A stretch of DNA of 64,000 nt, taken from NCBI GenBank assembly GCA_003149065.1, contig QGFZ01000001.1, forward strand, positions 496,001 to 560,000, given 5' to 3'. This document shows positions 52,819-62,609 of this stretch, in pieces (position 1 is the first letter of the stretch; each line of letters starts with the position of its first letter). Made by a program: the position numbers and the translations under genes. Below the pieces are notes generated by a model that did no database searches, was not told the DNA's origin, and saw only the letters and a list, made by a program, of their open reading frames with translations. This stretch comes from Ruminococcaceae bacterium R-25. GTDB taxonomy: Bacteria; Bacillota; Clostridia; Saccharofermentanales; Saccharofermentanaceae.

Positions 52819-52862
52819 AGAAAACAGGGGAAATAGGAATTTAAATATGGGAGTTTGCAAAT

Positions 52863-53663
52863 ATGGGAACCAGAACCAAAAGAATAGTTATTACTTTTAT
52901 TGCTTTGTTAGTGCTTGTCGGGTGCGTGTTCTTCCTCGTTTATGCGGCGAAATATGCTTCTGCTGAGCTCTTTGACATTGAGGAAGGCGCTTATGTTGAG
53001 GATTCTGAAGCAGTAGATACAACTGATACATCTGAAACCTCAAGAGCTACCGTTTTAATGCCTGATGTTAAAGATTGGAATTATCTTAATGCCCAGGATA
53101 AGTTGAAAGAATTCTTTAATCAGAATTCTCTTGATATCAAGATCGTAATCGAATGGTGTGAGAATACAGATCCTGATAAGGGTTTCTATATTCAGAGTTC
53201 GACACCTGAAGCAGGTGAGCCTCTCACGGATGTCAAAGAGATCGTTCTGATCGTATACGAAGGCTATACTCTTCCTGAGACGACTGAAACGACGCCTGAA
53301 GAGACTACGGCTACAGAAACAACAAAGGCAACGGAACCTTCTAAAACCAAAGAGACCACAAAGGCGACCGAAGCTACACCTGAAACCACCAAAGATGAGC
53401 CTACAAAAGCTCCTCAGAAGACTGTGAAGATGCCTGATGTAACCGGCATGAACTATAAGGATGCCCAGAAAGAACTCGAGAAGTTCTTTAAGGATAATGG
53501 CCTCAATATTACTGTTTCAGTTGGCTGGGGCCACAATTCAAATCCTGACAATAATCTGAAAGTCATCTGCACGACACCGTCTGCCGGAGAGACAATAGAT
53601 TCTTCTACTGAAGTAGTAATCATGATGGTCTATGAAGGTTATAACCCGCCGATAAATAACTGA
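52863..53663 (+). CDS. Membrane-anchored protein with two PASTA domains
   Basis: 266 residues. N-terminal span (about 8-30), then two PASTA-type domains (about 65-140 and 192-262; starts VLMPDVKDWNYLNAQDKL and VKMPDVTGMNYKDAQKEL) separated by a ~50-residue Thr/Glu/Lys-rich linker. PASTA domains bind muropeptides or beta-lactam-like ligands. There is no kinase or transpeptidase domain. It would sit outside the membrane, perhaps as a wall-binding or regulatory partner of a PASTA kinase encoded elsewhere (inference). Confidence 0.82.
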   Translation: MGTRTKRIVITFIALLVLVGCVFFLVYAAKYASAELFDIEEGAYVEDSEAVDTTDTSETSRATVLMPDVKDWNYLNAQDKLKEFFNQNSLDIKIVIEWCENTDPDKGFYIQSSTPEAGEPLTDVKEIVLIVYEGYTLPETTETTPEETTATETTKATEPSKTKETTKATEATPETTKDEPTKAPQKTVKMPDVTGMNYKDAQKELEKFFKDNGLNITVSVGWGHNSNPDNNLKVICTTPSAGETIDSSTEVVIMMVYEGYNPPINN

Positions 53664-53800
53664 GTTTTTCGATGAGCGGAGATCTTTATTTTGAGAATTC
53701 TTAGGTGTATTTGGTTGAAGAAGCTTTTGGTATAAATTCGGAAACAGTCTGATAAGATTGGTGTAGAATAAATTTTCAGATCACTTTCAGGAGAAAGAAT

Positions 53801-54589
53801 ATGGGAAAAGCCGGTAGCAAGCGATTTTTAGTCATATTCTATTCAGTTTGGATACTGATGGCTGTTTTGTGCGGATACATATGGTACCGTATGACGATTA
53901 AGCAGCAGTTGAATCACTACGATTTGCATCCCGGCACCGTTGTTGTTGAACAAACGAATCTGTTTTATATAGATAATGACATGTATGTTTGTGAGCTTTC
54001 AAAAGGCGATACTGTTTGGGAATTTTATACACCTTCAAAAAATGAGGTTTGTGTCGAAACACATTCAATTCCTAACATTGGCGAATATACCAAATACATT
54101 GATCTTGATGCTACTGAAATTTCCAAGCTGGATAAAGATGGCACCAGGCATGAACTTGATAAGAATGAGCTTACTAACTGGTTTAGAAATCTTTCATCTC
54201 TGCGCATTTGGGGAGCAGATGTTTACGTTAACGCCATAACGAGGATTGCTCATGATTCTGAAGATAATGATATCGTTCTTGTTGAGGGATATACCGTTTC
54301 AGGTAACTATGAAGGAACGATCCGTATGCTGGATAGATATCCTTCAATCCCTGTCGAATACACCGATTACGTTGAAAGATATGAAAATGACCTCTCGCTG
54401 ATGCGAAAAGACGGATTGATGAGCATAGGCGTTACTGCAATTGTTTTCCTTGTTCTTACCATACCCGCTGTAATACTTTCGTTGTCACCAAAGTTGAGAC
54501 GCGGACTGATCATTTATGGAATAGGCATTTTTGTTTTCGCATCGTTAATAACGCTGGCATACGACTATCTGTTTTTGCACTGCAGATAG
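53801..54589 (+). CDS. Membrane protein of unknown function
   Basis: 262 residues with one N-terminal span (about 8-28) and two C-terminal spans (about 203-226 and 233-254), enclosing an external domain of ~170 residues. Topology is reminiscent of DUF3592-like proteins, but I cannot confirm a family. AGGAGA precedes ATG. A TGG-TATAAA element near 53729 may be its promoter. Confidence 0.6.
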   Translation: MGKAGSKRFLVIFYSVWILMAVLCGYIWYRMTIKQQLNHYDLHPGTVVVEQTNLFYIDNDMYVCELSKGDTVWEFYTPSKNEVCVETHSIPNIGEYTKYIDLDATEISKLDKDGTRHELDKNELTNWFRNLSSLRIWGADVYVNAITRIAHDSEDNDIVLVEGYTVSGNYEGTIRMLDRYPSIPVEYTDYVERYENDLSLMRKDGLMSIGVTAIVFLVLTIPAVILSLSPKLRRGLIIYGIGIFVFASLITLAYDYLFLHCR

Positions 54590-54689
54590 AGCAATAATAT
54601 ATCAATTGATATAAATGCAATAAAGCATAAATTTGGCTGAAGGCGCTTATGCTAGAATTAAACATCAATAGAAAGCAGGGTATACGCAT

Positions 54690-55814
54690 ATGGAAAAGTC
54701 AAAGGTCTACTTCACTGATTTCAGAACCGGTTTGGGAACTCCGCTTACGGTTAAGCTTCAAAAACTGATCAAGCTGGCTGGCATAGGTTCCATTGATTTC
54801 GATAACAAGTTCGTTGCGATCAAGATGCATTTCGGCGAGCTTGGAAATCTTGCTTATCTTCGTCCGAACTATGCAAAGGCTGTAGCAGATGTGATCAAGG
54901 AATATGGCGGAATGCCTTTCCTTACAGACTGCAATACTCTTTATCCCGGTTCAAGAAAGCACGCGTTGGAACATATGGACTGCGCGAATCTTAACGGATT
55001 TAATACTGTCACGACAGGCTGCCAGATAATTATTGCTGACGGACTTCGCGGCACAGATGATATCTTGGTTCCTGTTCCTAACGGTGAATACTGCAAAGAA
55101 GCCTATATCGGCCGTGCAATTATGGATGCTGATATCTTTATCTCGCTTACACACTTTAAAGGTCATGAGCAGGCCGGCTTCGGCGGAACGATCAAGAATA
55201 TCGGAATGGGCTGTGGAAGCCGTGCCGGCAAGATGCAGCAGCATCAGAGTGGTCATCCGCATGTTATCGAAGATCTGTGCCGTGGCTGCAGAAGGTGCTC
55301 TAAAGAGTGCGGCTCTGATGCAATCAGTTATGAGAATAAGAAGGCGTGGATCGATCCTGATAAGTGCAAAGGCTGCGGCCGCTGCATAGGTGCCTGTGCT
55401 TTTGATGCGATTGAAAACGATAACTGGGATGCTCCCCAGCTTTTAGGCTGCAGAATGGCTGAATATACGGCCGCTGTTGTATCCGGCAGACCTGCTTTCC
55501 ATATCAGCCTTATTACTGATGTATCTCCTAACTGTGACTGCCATGGCGAGAATGATGCGCCGATCCTTCCTGATATCGGAATGCTCGCTTCATTTGATCC
55601 TGTTGCATTGGACCAGGCTTGTGTCGATCTGTGTTCAAAGGCTGAGCCTATCAGGAACAGCCAGTTAGGTGACAACATGGCAGATCCTCATTTTCATGAC
55701 CATGGTGACCATTGGCATAACAATAATCCCAATGTTTCATGGGCAGAGACATTAGAGCATGCTGAAAAGATCGGTATCGGAACGCGCCAGTATGAACTGG
55801 TCAAGATGAAGTGA
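54690..55814 (+). CDS. DUF362 protein with two 4Fe-4S ferredoxin motifs
   Basis: 374 residues. The N-terminal and C-terminal parts fit the DUF362 fold (FTDFRTGLG..., KMHFGELGN, FGGTIKNIGMGCGSRAGK). Inserted around residues 190-235 are two CxxCxxCxxxC motifs (CRGCRRCSKEC and CKGCGRCIGAC), each for a 4Fe-4S cluster. His-rich sequences occur near the C-terminus (FHDHGDHWHNNN). Probably a cytoplasmic electron carrier or Fe-S oxidoreductase; no reaction is established. Monocistronic by spacing. Confidence 0.85.
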   Translation: MEKSKVYFTDFRTGLGTPLTVKLQKLIKLAGIGSIDFDNKFVAIKMHFGELGNLAYLRPNYAKAVADVIKEYGGMPFLTDCNTLYPGSRKHALEHMDCANLNGFNTVTTGCQIIIADGLRGTDDILVPVPNGEYCKEAYIGRAIMDADIFISLTHFKGHEQAGFGGTIKNIGMGCGSRAGKMQQHQSGHPHVIEDLCRGCRRCSKECGSDAISYENKKAWIDPDKCKGCGRCIGACAFDAIENDNWDAPQLLGCRMAEYTAAVVSGRPAFHISLITDVSPNCDCHGENDAPILPDIGMLASFDPVALDQACVDLCSKAEPIRNSQLGDNMADPHFHDHGDHWHNNNPNVSWAETLEHAEKIGIGTRQYELVKMK

Positions 55815-55869
55815 CCTCAGTTGTCTAATCTGACCAAGTAACTTCCTTTATCATTGCTTCCTTTTTAGG

Positions 55870-55897
55870 TTGCTTAAAAGCCCTGCTAATATATAAT
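55870..55897 (+). promoter_or_regulatory. Promoter of the cysteine desulfurase-thiI unit
   Basis: TTGCTT (55870-55875), 16-nt spacer, TATAAT (55892-55897), 29 nt before the start codon. Confidence 0.7.
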
Positions 55898-55925
55898 ACT
55901 TACGTCATTTTAGTAGAGGCGGATC

Positions 55926-57065
55926 ATGATCTATTTCGATAACAGTGCAACCACATTCGTATCTGAAGCTGTAAAGGCAAAGATTATAGAGCTTACCGGA
56001 GACTCAATGTCTGCGAATCCGGGAGCTCTTCATAAGCTTGGAAATAATGCTGCTCAAGTTTATGAGGGCATAAGAAGGGAAACTGCAGATCTCTTAGGAG
56101 CTAAACCTGAGGAGATCTTCTTTACGTCCTGCGCCACTGAGAGTGCAAATACAGCTATCAAGGGATACATGAGCCGCAATAAGAGAGCCGGAAATGCCGT
56201 AATCTCAACAAGAACTGAGCATAAAGCAACACTGGAATGCCTGGAGTATCTTTCCAAATCAGGCTATGAGATCAGATATCTCAAGGTCGGTATGGACGGC
56301 AAGCCTTTAATGGAGAGCCTTGAAGAAGAGCTTGGCAAGGGTGATGTTGCTCTGGCATGTTTCACGCTCGTAAACAATGAGACAGGTTCGGTTCTTCCTT
56401 TCGAGAATATCGCGAAAACGATCAAGGCGGCATCCCCGTCAACAGCAATATATCTTGACTGCGTTCAGGCTCTGGGAAAGATGCCTATAAATCTTATGAA
56501 GCTTGGTGCGGACATGTGTTCTTTCTCAGGCCACAAGATCCATTCGATAAAGGGAAACGGCGTTCTTTATGTCAAAAAGGGCGTAAGGATCGATCCTTTG
56601 ATCTTAGGCGGAGGACAGCAGGAAGGAATGCGTTCAGGTACACAGAGCCCTGTTCTTGCAGGTGCTTTCCTGGCAGCCTTGAAGGAAGTCACGACAGGCA
56701 TAGATGAGGCATATGCAAAGGTAAGTGAGATAAATGCTTATCTGCGCAAGGAACTGAGGGAGAGAGGTGCCGAGATATTATCTCCTGACGATGCGCTTCC
56801 TTATGTTCTTAACGTGTCATTTAAAGGCTTCGAATCTGAGACGATGCTGCATTGTCTAGAGATCTACGATATCTATGTTTCAACTGTTTCTGCATGCTCA
56901 GCCAAGCAGAAGAAGGTCTCATACGTTCTCCTTGAGATGGGCGTGGACAGAAAGACTGCGGCTAATGCCGTAAGACTCAGCTTTTCAAGACACAATACGA
57001 TGGACGAAGCAAAAGAGTTCATTAAATGCGTAGACCAGATCTACGATCAATTTTTGGTGAAGTGA
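55926..57065 (+). CDS. Cysteine desulfurase (NifS/IscS-like)
   Basis: A 379-residue PLP enzyme removing sulfur from cysteine as a persulfide. PLP Lys lies in SFSGHKIHSIKG (about 197-208), GGGQQEGMRSGTQ is the conserved loop, and the catalytic Cys is in the mobile loop VSACSAKQKK (about 325). It is 10 nt before thiI, so its persulfide most likely feeds ThiI for tRNA 4-thiouridine, as NifZ-ThiI pairs do in Bacillus. Confidence 0.93.
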   Translation: MIYFDNSATTFVSEAVKAKIIELTGDSMSANPGALHKLGNNAAQVYEGIRRETADLLGAKPEEIFFTSCATESANTAIKGYMSRNKRAGNAVISTRTEHKATLECLEYLSKSGYEIRYLKVGMDGKPLMESLEEELGKGDVALACFTLVNNETGSVLPFENIAKTIKAASPSTAIYLDCVQALGKMPINLMKLGADMCSFSGHKIHSIKGNGVLYVKKGVRIDPLILGGGQQEGMRSGTQSPVLAGAFLAALKEVTTGIDEAYAKVSEINAYLRKELRERGAEILSPDDALPYVLNVSFKGFESETMLHCLEIYDIYVSTVSACSAKQKKVSYVLLEMGVDRKTAANAVRLSFSRHNTMDEAKEFIKCVDQIYDQFLVK

Positions 57066-57075
57066 GGATATAGAC

Positions 57076-58281
57076 ATGGGAAATGTCCTTTTGGCGAGAA
57101 TGGGTGAGATAACCCTCAAAGGCCTTAACAGAGGATCTTTTGAGATTCAGCTCAAGAGCAACCTTAAGTACAGATTAAAGAAATTCGGCGACCTTAAGAT
57201 CTACCAGAGCCAGAGCAGGATCTGGATCGAACCTAAGGAAGAGAATAATCCGAACTTCGCGAGCCTCGCTTCCGCAGAAGAGATCATGAAGGCTGTATGC
57301 CAGGTTTTCGGCGTCGTATCGGTAAGCCTTGCAAGGAAGTTCGAAGGCGATTTCGAATCGATCAAGGAAAATGCGATCGACTGCGTCAAAGAGCTCCTAG
57401 AAAACAATCCTGACTATAAGACTTTCAAGGTTGAGAGCAAGCGCGGAAATAAGACTTTCCCGATGAATTCGCCTGAGATCTGCGAAGAATTGGGTTATCA
57501 GATCCTTCAGAATTTCCCGGAACTCAAGGTTAAGGTAAAGAATCCCGATTTCATCTTAAATGTCGAGATACGTGAATCGAACTATATCTATTCAGGCAAG
57601 ATGATGGCTCACAGAGGCCTTCCTGTCGGAACATGCGCTAAGGGTATGCTCCTTTTGTCAGGCGGTATCGACAGCCCTGTAGCAGGCTTCATGATGGCAT
57701 CCCGCGGTATGCCTTTGGATGCCGTATATTTCCATTCGTATCCTTATACGAGCGATCTTGCCAAGCAGAAGGTTATAGACCTTGCAAAGATCGTTTCCGG
57801 CTATTCGGGACGCATGACGCTTCATATCGTAAACTTCACTCAGATCCAGTTGGATCTTTATAAGCATTCCCCTCAAGACATGCTTACAGTCACTATGCGC
57901 CGTGTAATGCTCCAGATAGCTGAGCGCCTGGCCCTGAAGAACGACTGCAAGTGCCTTATTACCGGCGAGAGCTTAGGCCAGGTAGCTTCACAGACGATGG
58001 AAGCTATTGCTGCAACAAACGAAGTCGTAAAGATGCCTATCTTAAGACCTCTCATCGGTCTTGATAAGCAGGCTACATGCGATATCTCCAGAGATATCGG
58101 AGCTTTCGAGACATCGATCCTGCCTTATGAGGACTGCTGCACTGTATTTGTTGCAAAACACCCCAAGACACATCCCCATCCTGAGGATATAATCGAAGCT
58201 GAAAAAGACCTTGATATCGAAATGCTCGTCGAATCTGGCGTTGCAGGTACGGAAGATATCGTAATTAATCCTTTTGATTGA
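57076..58281 (+). CDS. thiI: tRNA 4-thiouridine synthase ThiI
   Basis: 401 residues. N-terminal ferredoxin-like and THUMP domains (about 1-165) bind tRNA; the PP-loop LLLSGGIDSPVAG (about 193-205) adenylates U8. The late EDCCTVFVAKHPKTHP block holds the catalytic Cys. The rhodanese domain of E. coli ThiI is absent, as in Bacillus, so sulfur must come straight from the upstream desulfurase. Confidence 0.95.
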   Translation: MGNVLLARMGEITLKGLNRGSFEIQLKSNLKYRLKKFGDLKIYQSQSRIWIEPKEENNPNFASLASAEEIMKAVCQVFGVVSVSLARKFEGDFESIKENAIDCVKELLENNPDYKTFKVESKRGNKTFPMNSPEICEELGYQILQNFPELKVKVKNPDFILNVEIRESNYIYSGKMMAHRGLPVGTCAKGMLLLSGGIDSPVAGFMMASRGMPLDAVYFHSYPYTSDLAKQKVIDLAKIVSGYSGRMTLHIVNFTQIQLDLYKHSPQDMLTVTMRRVMLQIAERLALKNDCKCLITGESLGQVASQTMEAIAATNEVVKMPILRPLIGLDKQATCDISRDIGAFETSILPYEDCCTVFVAKHPKTHPHPEDIIEAEKDLDIEMLVESGVAGTEDIVINPFD

Positions 58282-58306
58282 TCCTTAAGGGGAAGAGGAG
58301 CAAGAT

Positions 58307-59335
58307 TTGAGAATAGGAAAGCTTACAGACGAACAGCTTGAGTCACTGGTTTTATCAAGGCTGCCCAAGTTATCCAGCAAGACCTTATCCGGTGCCGGAA
58401 TAGGTGCTGACTGCGCATGGCTTAAGACCGGTGAGAACCTCCTGGTTACGTCTTCAGATCCTATTACGGCCGGCGGAAGCGAGTCCGGAACCCTTGCTAT
58501 ACATGTATCCTGTAATGATATTGCTGCCTGCGGCGTTAAGCCTACCGGCATACTTATCGTAATAATCGCTCCTCCGTCTGCCACTGAGGATGAGATCGTA
58601 TCCATTGTTGATCAGGCGAGCCGCGAAGCCGGCAAGCTCGGTGTCGATATTGTAGGCGGTCACACGGAAGTTTCTGACTGCGTTAACAGATTTGTTGTCA
58701 TTTCAACGGCTTTCGGAATCGTTGAAAAGGGAACTCCCGTTCCTTTGGGACATGCAAAGCCTGGTGACAAGCTGATCATCACTAAGACTGCAGCCATCGA
58801 AGGCAGCTTTATCGCTGCAAATGAGCACGCTGATAAGCTTGAAGGGAAGATACCGCCTGAATATATCGCCGAAGCTAAAACTTATGGCGAACTGATTTCC
58901 GTAGTTAATGAAGGTTCGGTATTAGGACCTCTTCCTTCTTCCGATACTGCTTCATCTTTTGAGGGCTTCCCCAGATCATGCGTAAATCTCATGCATGACG
59001 TCACTGAGGGCGGTGTAGAGGGTGCTGCTTTTGAAATGGCAGACTTTTCGAAGACCGGAGTAACACTTGACCAGCGTCTTGTTCCGTTTACGGAGTGCTC
59101 CAAGGCTATCTGTGAGGCTCTTAACCTTAACCCGTTCAGGCTCATATCTTCAGGAGCTCTCATGATTGCTTCTTCTGAACCCGACAAGGTGATCGGAGCA
59201 TTGGAAGCAGAGGACATTAAGGCCACCGTTATCGGCGAGTTTACAGATGCTTCAGAAGGCGCAAAGACCATCGGCCTTGACGGTGTGACAAGACCTATGC
59301 CGGCTCCTTCGGCAGATGAGATCTACAAAATCTGA
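58307..59335 (+). CDS. AIR synthase-related protein (HypE/ThiL-like fold)
   Basis: 342 residues with the PurM-type ATP-binding fold. Motifs include GIGADCAWL, TSDPITAG, HVSCNDIAACGVKPTGILI and IVGGHTEVSD, and the late SSGALMIA. Such enzymes phosphorylate or dehydrate small molecules (HypE, ThiL, PurM, SelD); the Cys/Sec motif of SelD and the C-terminal Cys of HypE are not seen. TTG start with AGAGGAG upstream, 25 nt after thiI. A link to thiamine or sulfur metabolism is suggested by context only. Confidence 0.78.
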   Translation: MRIGKLTDEQLESLVLSRLPKLSSKTLSGAGIGADCAWLKTGENLLVTSSDPITAGGSESGTLAIHVSCNDIAACGVKPTGILIVIIAPPSATEDEIVSIVDQASREAGKLGVDIVGGHTEVSDCVNRFVVISTAFGIVEKGTPVPLGHAKPGDKLIITKTAAIEGSFIAANEHADKLEGKIPPEYIAEAKTYGELISVVNEGSVLGPLPSSDTASSFEGFPRSCVNLMHDVTEGGVEGAAFEMADFSKTGVTLDQRLVPFTECSKAICEALNLNPFRLISSGALMIASSEPDKVIGALEAEDIKATVIGEFTDASEGAKTIGLDGVTRPMPAPSADEIYKI

Positions 59336-59431
59336 GACAAAAGATTTTTGAAGTGCTTTTTGCTTAAAAACGGCACCTGAATATAGTCAAAATCTATGCA
59401 CGAAATATACTTCTTTCTATCCTTTTTCGGC

Positions 59432-59460
59432 TTGATTGAAATAGACCCTTATAATAAAAT
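59432..59460 (+). promoter_or_regulatory. glyA promoter
   Basis: TTGATT (59432-59437), 17-nt spacer, TAAAAT (59455-59460), 38 nt before the start. Nothing else is visible in 59336-59431. Confidence 0.55.
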
Positions 59461-59498
59461 ATAGCGCGTGTAAATATTATCCAGGAGGATTTTGATAT

Positions 59499-60740
59499 AT
59501 GTACGACCACATTAAGGCTGAGGATTCTGAAGTCTATTCCGCAATAATGCAGGAGATCGAACGTCAGAGAAACAAGATCGAGCTCATCGCATCTGAGAAC
59601 ATGGTATCTGAGGCTGTTTTAGAAGCTGCAGGTTCACCTCTTACAAACAAGTATGCAGAGGGTTACCCGGGAAAGCGTTATTACGGCGGATGCGAGTATG
59701 TGGATATCGTTGAGCAGCTCGCTATCGACAGAGCAAAGCAGCTCTTCGGCGCTGAGCACGTAAACGTTCAGCCCCACTCAGGTGCACAGGCTAACACAGC
59801 AGTTTACTTTGCTATCCTTGAACCCGGCGATACGATCCTCGGCCTTGACCTCTCACACGGTGGTCACCTTACACACGGTATGAAGATCAACGTTTCCGGC
59901 AGAACATATCATTCTGAGTTCTACCAGGTTGATGAGAAGACACAGATGCTCGATTACGATGCAATCAGAGCTAAGGCTCTTGAGTGCAAGCCTAAGGTAA
60001 TCGTTGCAGGTGCTTCCGCATATCCCAGAATCATTGATTTCAAGAAGTTCAGAGAGATCGCTGATGAAGTTGGCGCTTATCTCTTCGTAGATATGGCTCA
60101 CATTGCAGGACTCGTTGCTGCAGGACTTCACCCGAATCCGGTTCCGTATGCTGATTTCGTTACAACAACAACTCACAAGACACTTAGAGGACCCCGTGGC
60201 GGTATCATCATGTGCAAAGAGGAATATGCAAAGAAGATCAATTCTGCAGTATTCCCCGGACAGCAGGGCGGCCCTCTCATGCACATCATCGCTGCTAAGG
60301 CAGTTGCTTTCAAGGAAGCTCTCTCTCCTGAGTTCAGAGCTTATGCTGAGCAGATCGTAAAGAACGCTAAGGCAATGAGCGAAGCACTCCTCGCAAGAGG
60401 CGTTAACCTCGTTTCCGGCGGTACAGACAATCACCTCATGCTCATCGACTTGAGAGGCACAGGCGTTACAGGCGCTATGCTCCAGGAGCGTTTGGATGAC
60501 GTTAACATCACAGCTAACAAGAATACAATTCCTTTCGATCCTGAAAAGCCGACAGTAACATCAGGCGTACGTGTTGGTACACCTGCTGCTACAGCAAGAG
60601 GCTTCAAGGAAGAGGACTTCGTTGAAGTTGCAAACATCATTGCTGACTGCATCTTCGACTACGATAACAAGAAGGAAGAATCTATCAAGAGAGTTAAGGT
60701 TCTTACGGATAAGTATCCCGTATATCCGGATATCGTATAA
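59499..60740 (+). CDS. glyA: Serine hydroxymethyltransferase
   Basis: A 413-residue PLP enzyme interconverting serine and glycine with tetrahydrofolate. Motifs: [49 protein letters not shown], and the PLP Lys in [14 protein letters not shown] (about 230). Length is standard. AGGAGG precedes ATG. Codon choice is highly biased, like gdhA, indicating strong expression. Confidence 0.97.
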   Translation: MYDHIKAEDSEVYSAIMQEIERQRNKIELIASENMVSEAVLEAAGSPLTNKYAEGYPGKRYYGGCEYVDIVEQLAIDRAKQLFGAEHVNVQPHSGAQANTAVYFAILEPGDTILGLDLSHGGHLTHGMKINVSGRTYHSEFYQVDEKTQMLDYDAIRAKALECKPKVIVAGASAYPRIIDFKKFREIADEVGAYLFVDMAHIAGLVAAGLHPNPVPYADFVTTTTHKTLRGPRGGIIMCKEEYAKKINSAVFPGQQGGPLMHIIAAKAVAFKEALSPEFRAYAEQIVKNAKAMSEALLARGVNLVSGGTDNHLMLIDLRGTGVTGAMLQERLDDVNITANKNTIPFDPEKPTVTSGVRVGTPAATARGFKEEDFVEVANIIADCIFDYDNKKEESIKRVKVLTDKYPVYPDIV

Positions 60741-60771
60741 TTCCAAGCTTTAAGCTTGATGTTCCTGACTT

Positions 60772-62082
60772 ATGGATAACACTAAACCGTTAGCATACAG
60801 AATGTCTCCGCAGACGTTGGATGACTATGCAGGTCAGGAGCATATCATAGGCAAGGGCAAAATGCTCAGACGAATGATCGAGGCAGACAGACTGTCTTCG
60901 ATCATTTTGTTTGGTCCTCCGGGAGTCGGAAAGACTGCATTGGCGCGCGTTATTGCCAATACGACGAGCTCGAGGTTCGAGCAGTTGAACGCAGTAACTG
61001 CGGGCGTTTCGGACATCAAGAAGATCGTATCTGATGCTGCAAACCCGATCCTTTCAGAAGGCCGCAAGACTGTCCTTTTCATCGATGAGATCCACAGGTT
61101 CAATAAGCTCCAGCAAGATGCTCTTCTGCCGTTTGTGGAAGACGGCACGGTCATCCTTATCGGCGCCACCACGGAAAACCCGTTTTTCGAAGTAAACAAG
61201 GCTTTGGTATCAAGGTCTACCGTATGCCAGTTAAAGCCGCTTGAAGCAACGGACATCGTCAAGATCCTGAAAAATGCCATAACTGACAAGGACAGGGGCT
61301 TTGGCACGATGGATGTTAAGATCTCGGATGAGACTCTGACAAAGATAGCTGAGACATCAAACGGCGATGCCAGAACTGCCTTAAACAGCATAGAACTTGC
61401 AGTTATTACCACTCCGCCTTCAGCTGATGGTTCTGTCATTATCACAGATGAGGTAATGAAGGAGTGCATCCAGACAAAGACCGTTCTTTTCGATAAAGAC
61501 GGCGAATATCACTATGACAACATAAGCGCCATGATCAAGTCCATGAGAGGCTCTGATCCGAATGCTGCAGTGCTTTATCTGGCAAGGGCTCTTGCTGCAG
61601 GTGAGGACATCGAATTCCTTGCAAGACGTATCATGATCTGCGCAGCTGAAGATGTCGGAATGGCAAATCCAAACGCGCTTCTCGTAGCTGTTGCAGCATA
61701 TGAATGCGCAAGGGCAGTAGGTATGCCTGAAGCGCGCATACCGCTTTCTGAGGCGGCTATCATGGTTGCTACATCACCTAAATCCAACTCTGCATATTTA
61801 GCTATCGGAGACGCTCTGAGAGACGTTAATAACACGGATACCGGAGTTGTTCCGATGCACCTTAGAAATGCTCCTGCAAAGGGTATGGAAGATCTGGGCT
61901 ACAGCGTCGGATATAAGTATCCTCATGACTACCCGGGCCACATCACAGGTCAGCAGTATATGACAGATAAGACGCTCGATAAGAAGTACTATCAGCCCAC
62001 TGATATCGGCTATGAACGTAAGGTCTCCGAATACCTGGACTACGTTAAGAAGATGATCGATAAGGAGAATGGCAATGCGTAA
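60772..62082 (+). CDS. rarA: Replication-associated recombination protein A (MgsA/RarA AAA ATPase)
   Basis: 436 residues. AAA+ domain with Walker A GPPGVGKT (about 46-53), Walker B LFIDEIHRFNKLQQDALLP and sensor region ATTENPFFEVNKALVSR. The C-terminal part (FARRIMI-like EFLARRIMICAAEDVGMANP) is the family's tetramerisation domain. Acts at stalled replication forks. A short palindrome (CAAGCT-TTA-AGCTTG) lies between glyA and this gene; the ribosome site is poor. Confidence 0.94.
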   Translation: MDNTKPLAYRMSPQTLDDYAGQEHIIGKGKMLRRMIEADRLSSIILFGPPGVGKTALARVIANTTSSRFEQLNAVTAGVSDIKKIVSDAANPILSEGRKTVLFIDEIHRFNKLQQDALLPFVEDGTVILIGATTENPFFEVNKALVSRSTVCQLKPLEATDIVKILKNAITDKDRGFGTMDVKISDETLTKIAETSNGDARTALNSIELAVITTPPSADGSVIITDEVMKECIQTKTVLFDKDGEYHYDNISAMIKSMRGSDPNAAVLYLARALAAGEDIEFLARRIMICAAEDVGMANPNALLVAVAAYECARAVGMPEARIPLSEAAIMVATSPKSNSAYLAIGDALRDVNNTDTGVVPMHLRNAPAKGMEDLGYSVGYKYPHDYPGHITGQQYMTDKTLDKKYYQPTDIGYERKVSEYLDYVKKMIDKENGNA

Positions 62083-62608
62083 GATATTTGCTGTACTGAT
62101 GACTTGTGTCTTCTTGCTTAGTTTTGCAGGTTGTTCCAAAAACAAAGTTGATTTTGAGTACGAAGATTTCGTAACTATGGAACAGCTCAATACTGAAGGA
62201 AGATTCGTCGCCAGAGGATATATTGAATCGCTGTTTTTAGGTAATAGGGAGATGTTCAATAAGTGTTTCCCTGAAGGATATGTTGAAGAGCTCGGAAAAG
62301 CTGCAGGTATCGATGTTTTCGAACAGATTGCAGCTGCTACTGTAATAAGCGGCACCTATATGGGTGATGCCTGCAGAGAATTTAGGGACGTATCTGTCCA
62401 GAACGGATATGACGCTGCTACGTTCAGGTCCAGGATCTGCAGGGTTGCAAACTGCCAGTATAGCGATATCGGAAATGTCCAGATCCAGAGAGTCCAGGTT
62501 TTATATAAGAACGCAAAGGTTGAAAAAATAGCGGATTTCTATCTGACTGTATATGAAATCGGCGGTACCTGGTATATGTATGAATTGTGGAGCACAGAGG
62601 GTTTCTGA
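62075..62608 (+). CDS. Putative lipoprotein, function unknown
   Basis: 177 residues. Lipoprotein signal with lipobox SFAGC (Cys about residue 19), then an acidic mixed domain with no motif I recognise. ATG 62075 is preferred because AAGGAG (62062-62067) has the right spacing; the in-frame ATG at 62069 is too close. It overlaps rarA by 8 nt and is followed 1 nt later by dtd. Confidence 0.7.
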   Translation: MRKIFAVLMTCVFLLSFAGCSKNKVDFEYEDFVTMEQLNTEGRFVARGYIESLFLGNREMFNKCFPEGYVEELGKAAGIDVFEQIAAATVISGTYMGDACREFRDVSVQNGYDAATFRSRICRVANCQYSDIGNVQIQRVQVLYKNAKVEKIADFYLTVYEIGGTWYMYELWSTEGF

Positions 62609-62609
62609 T

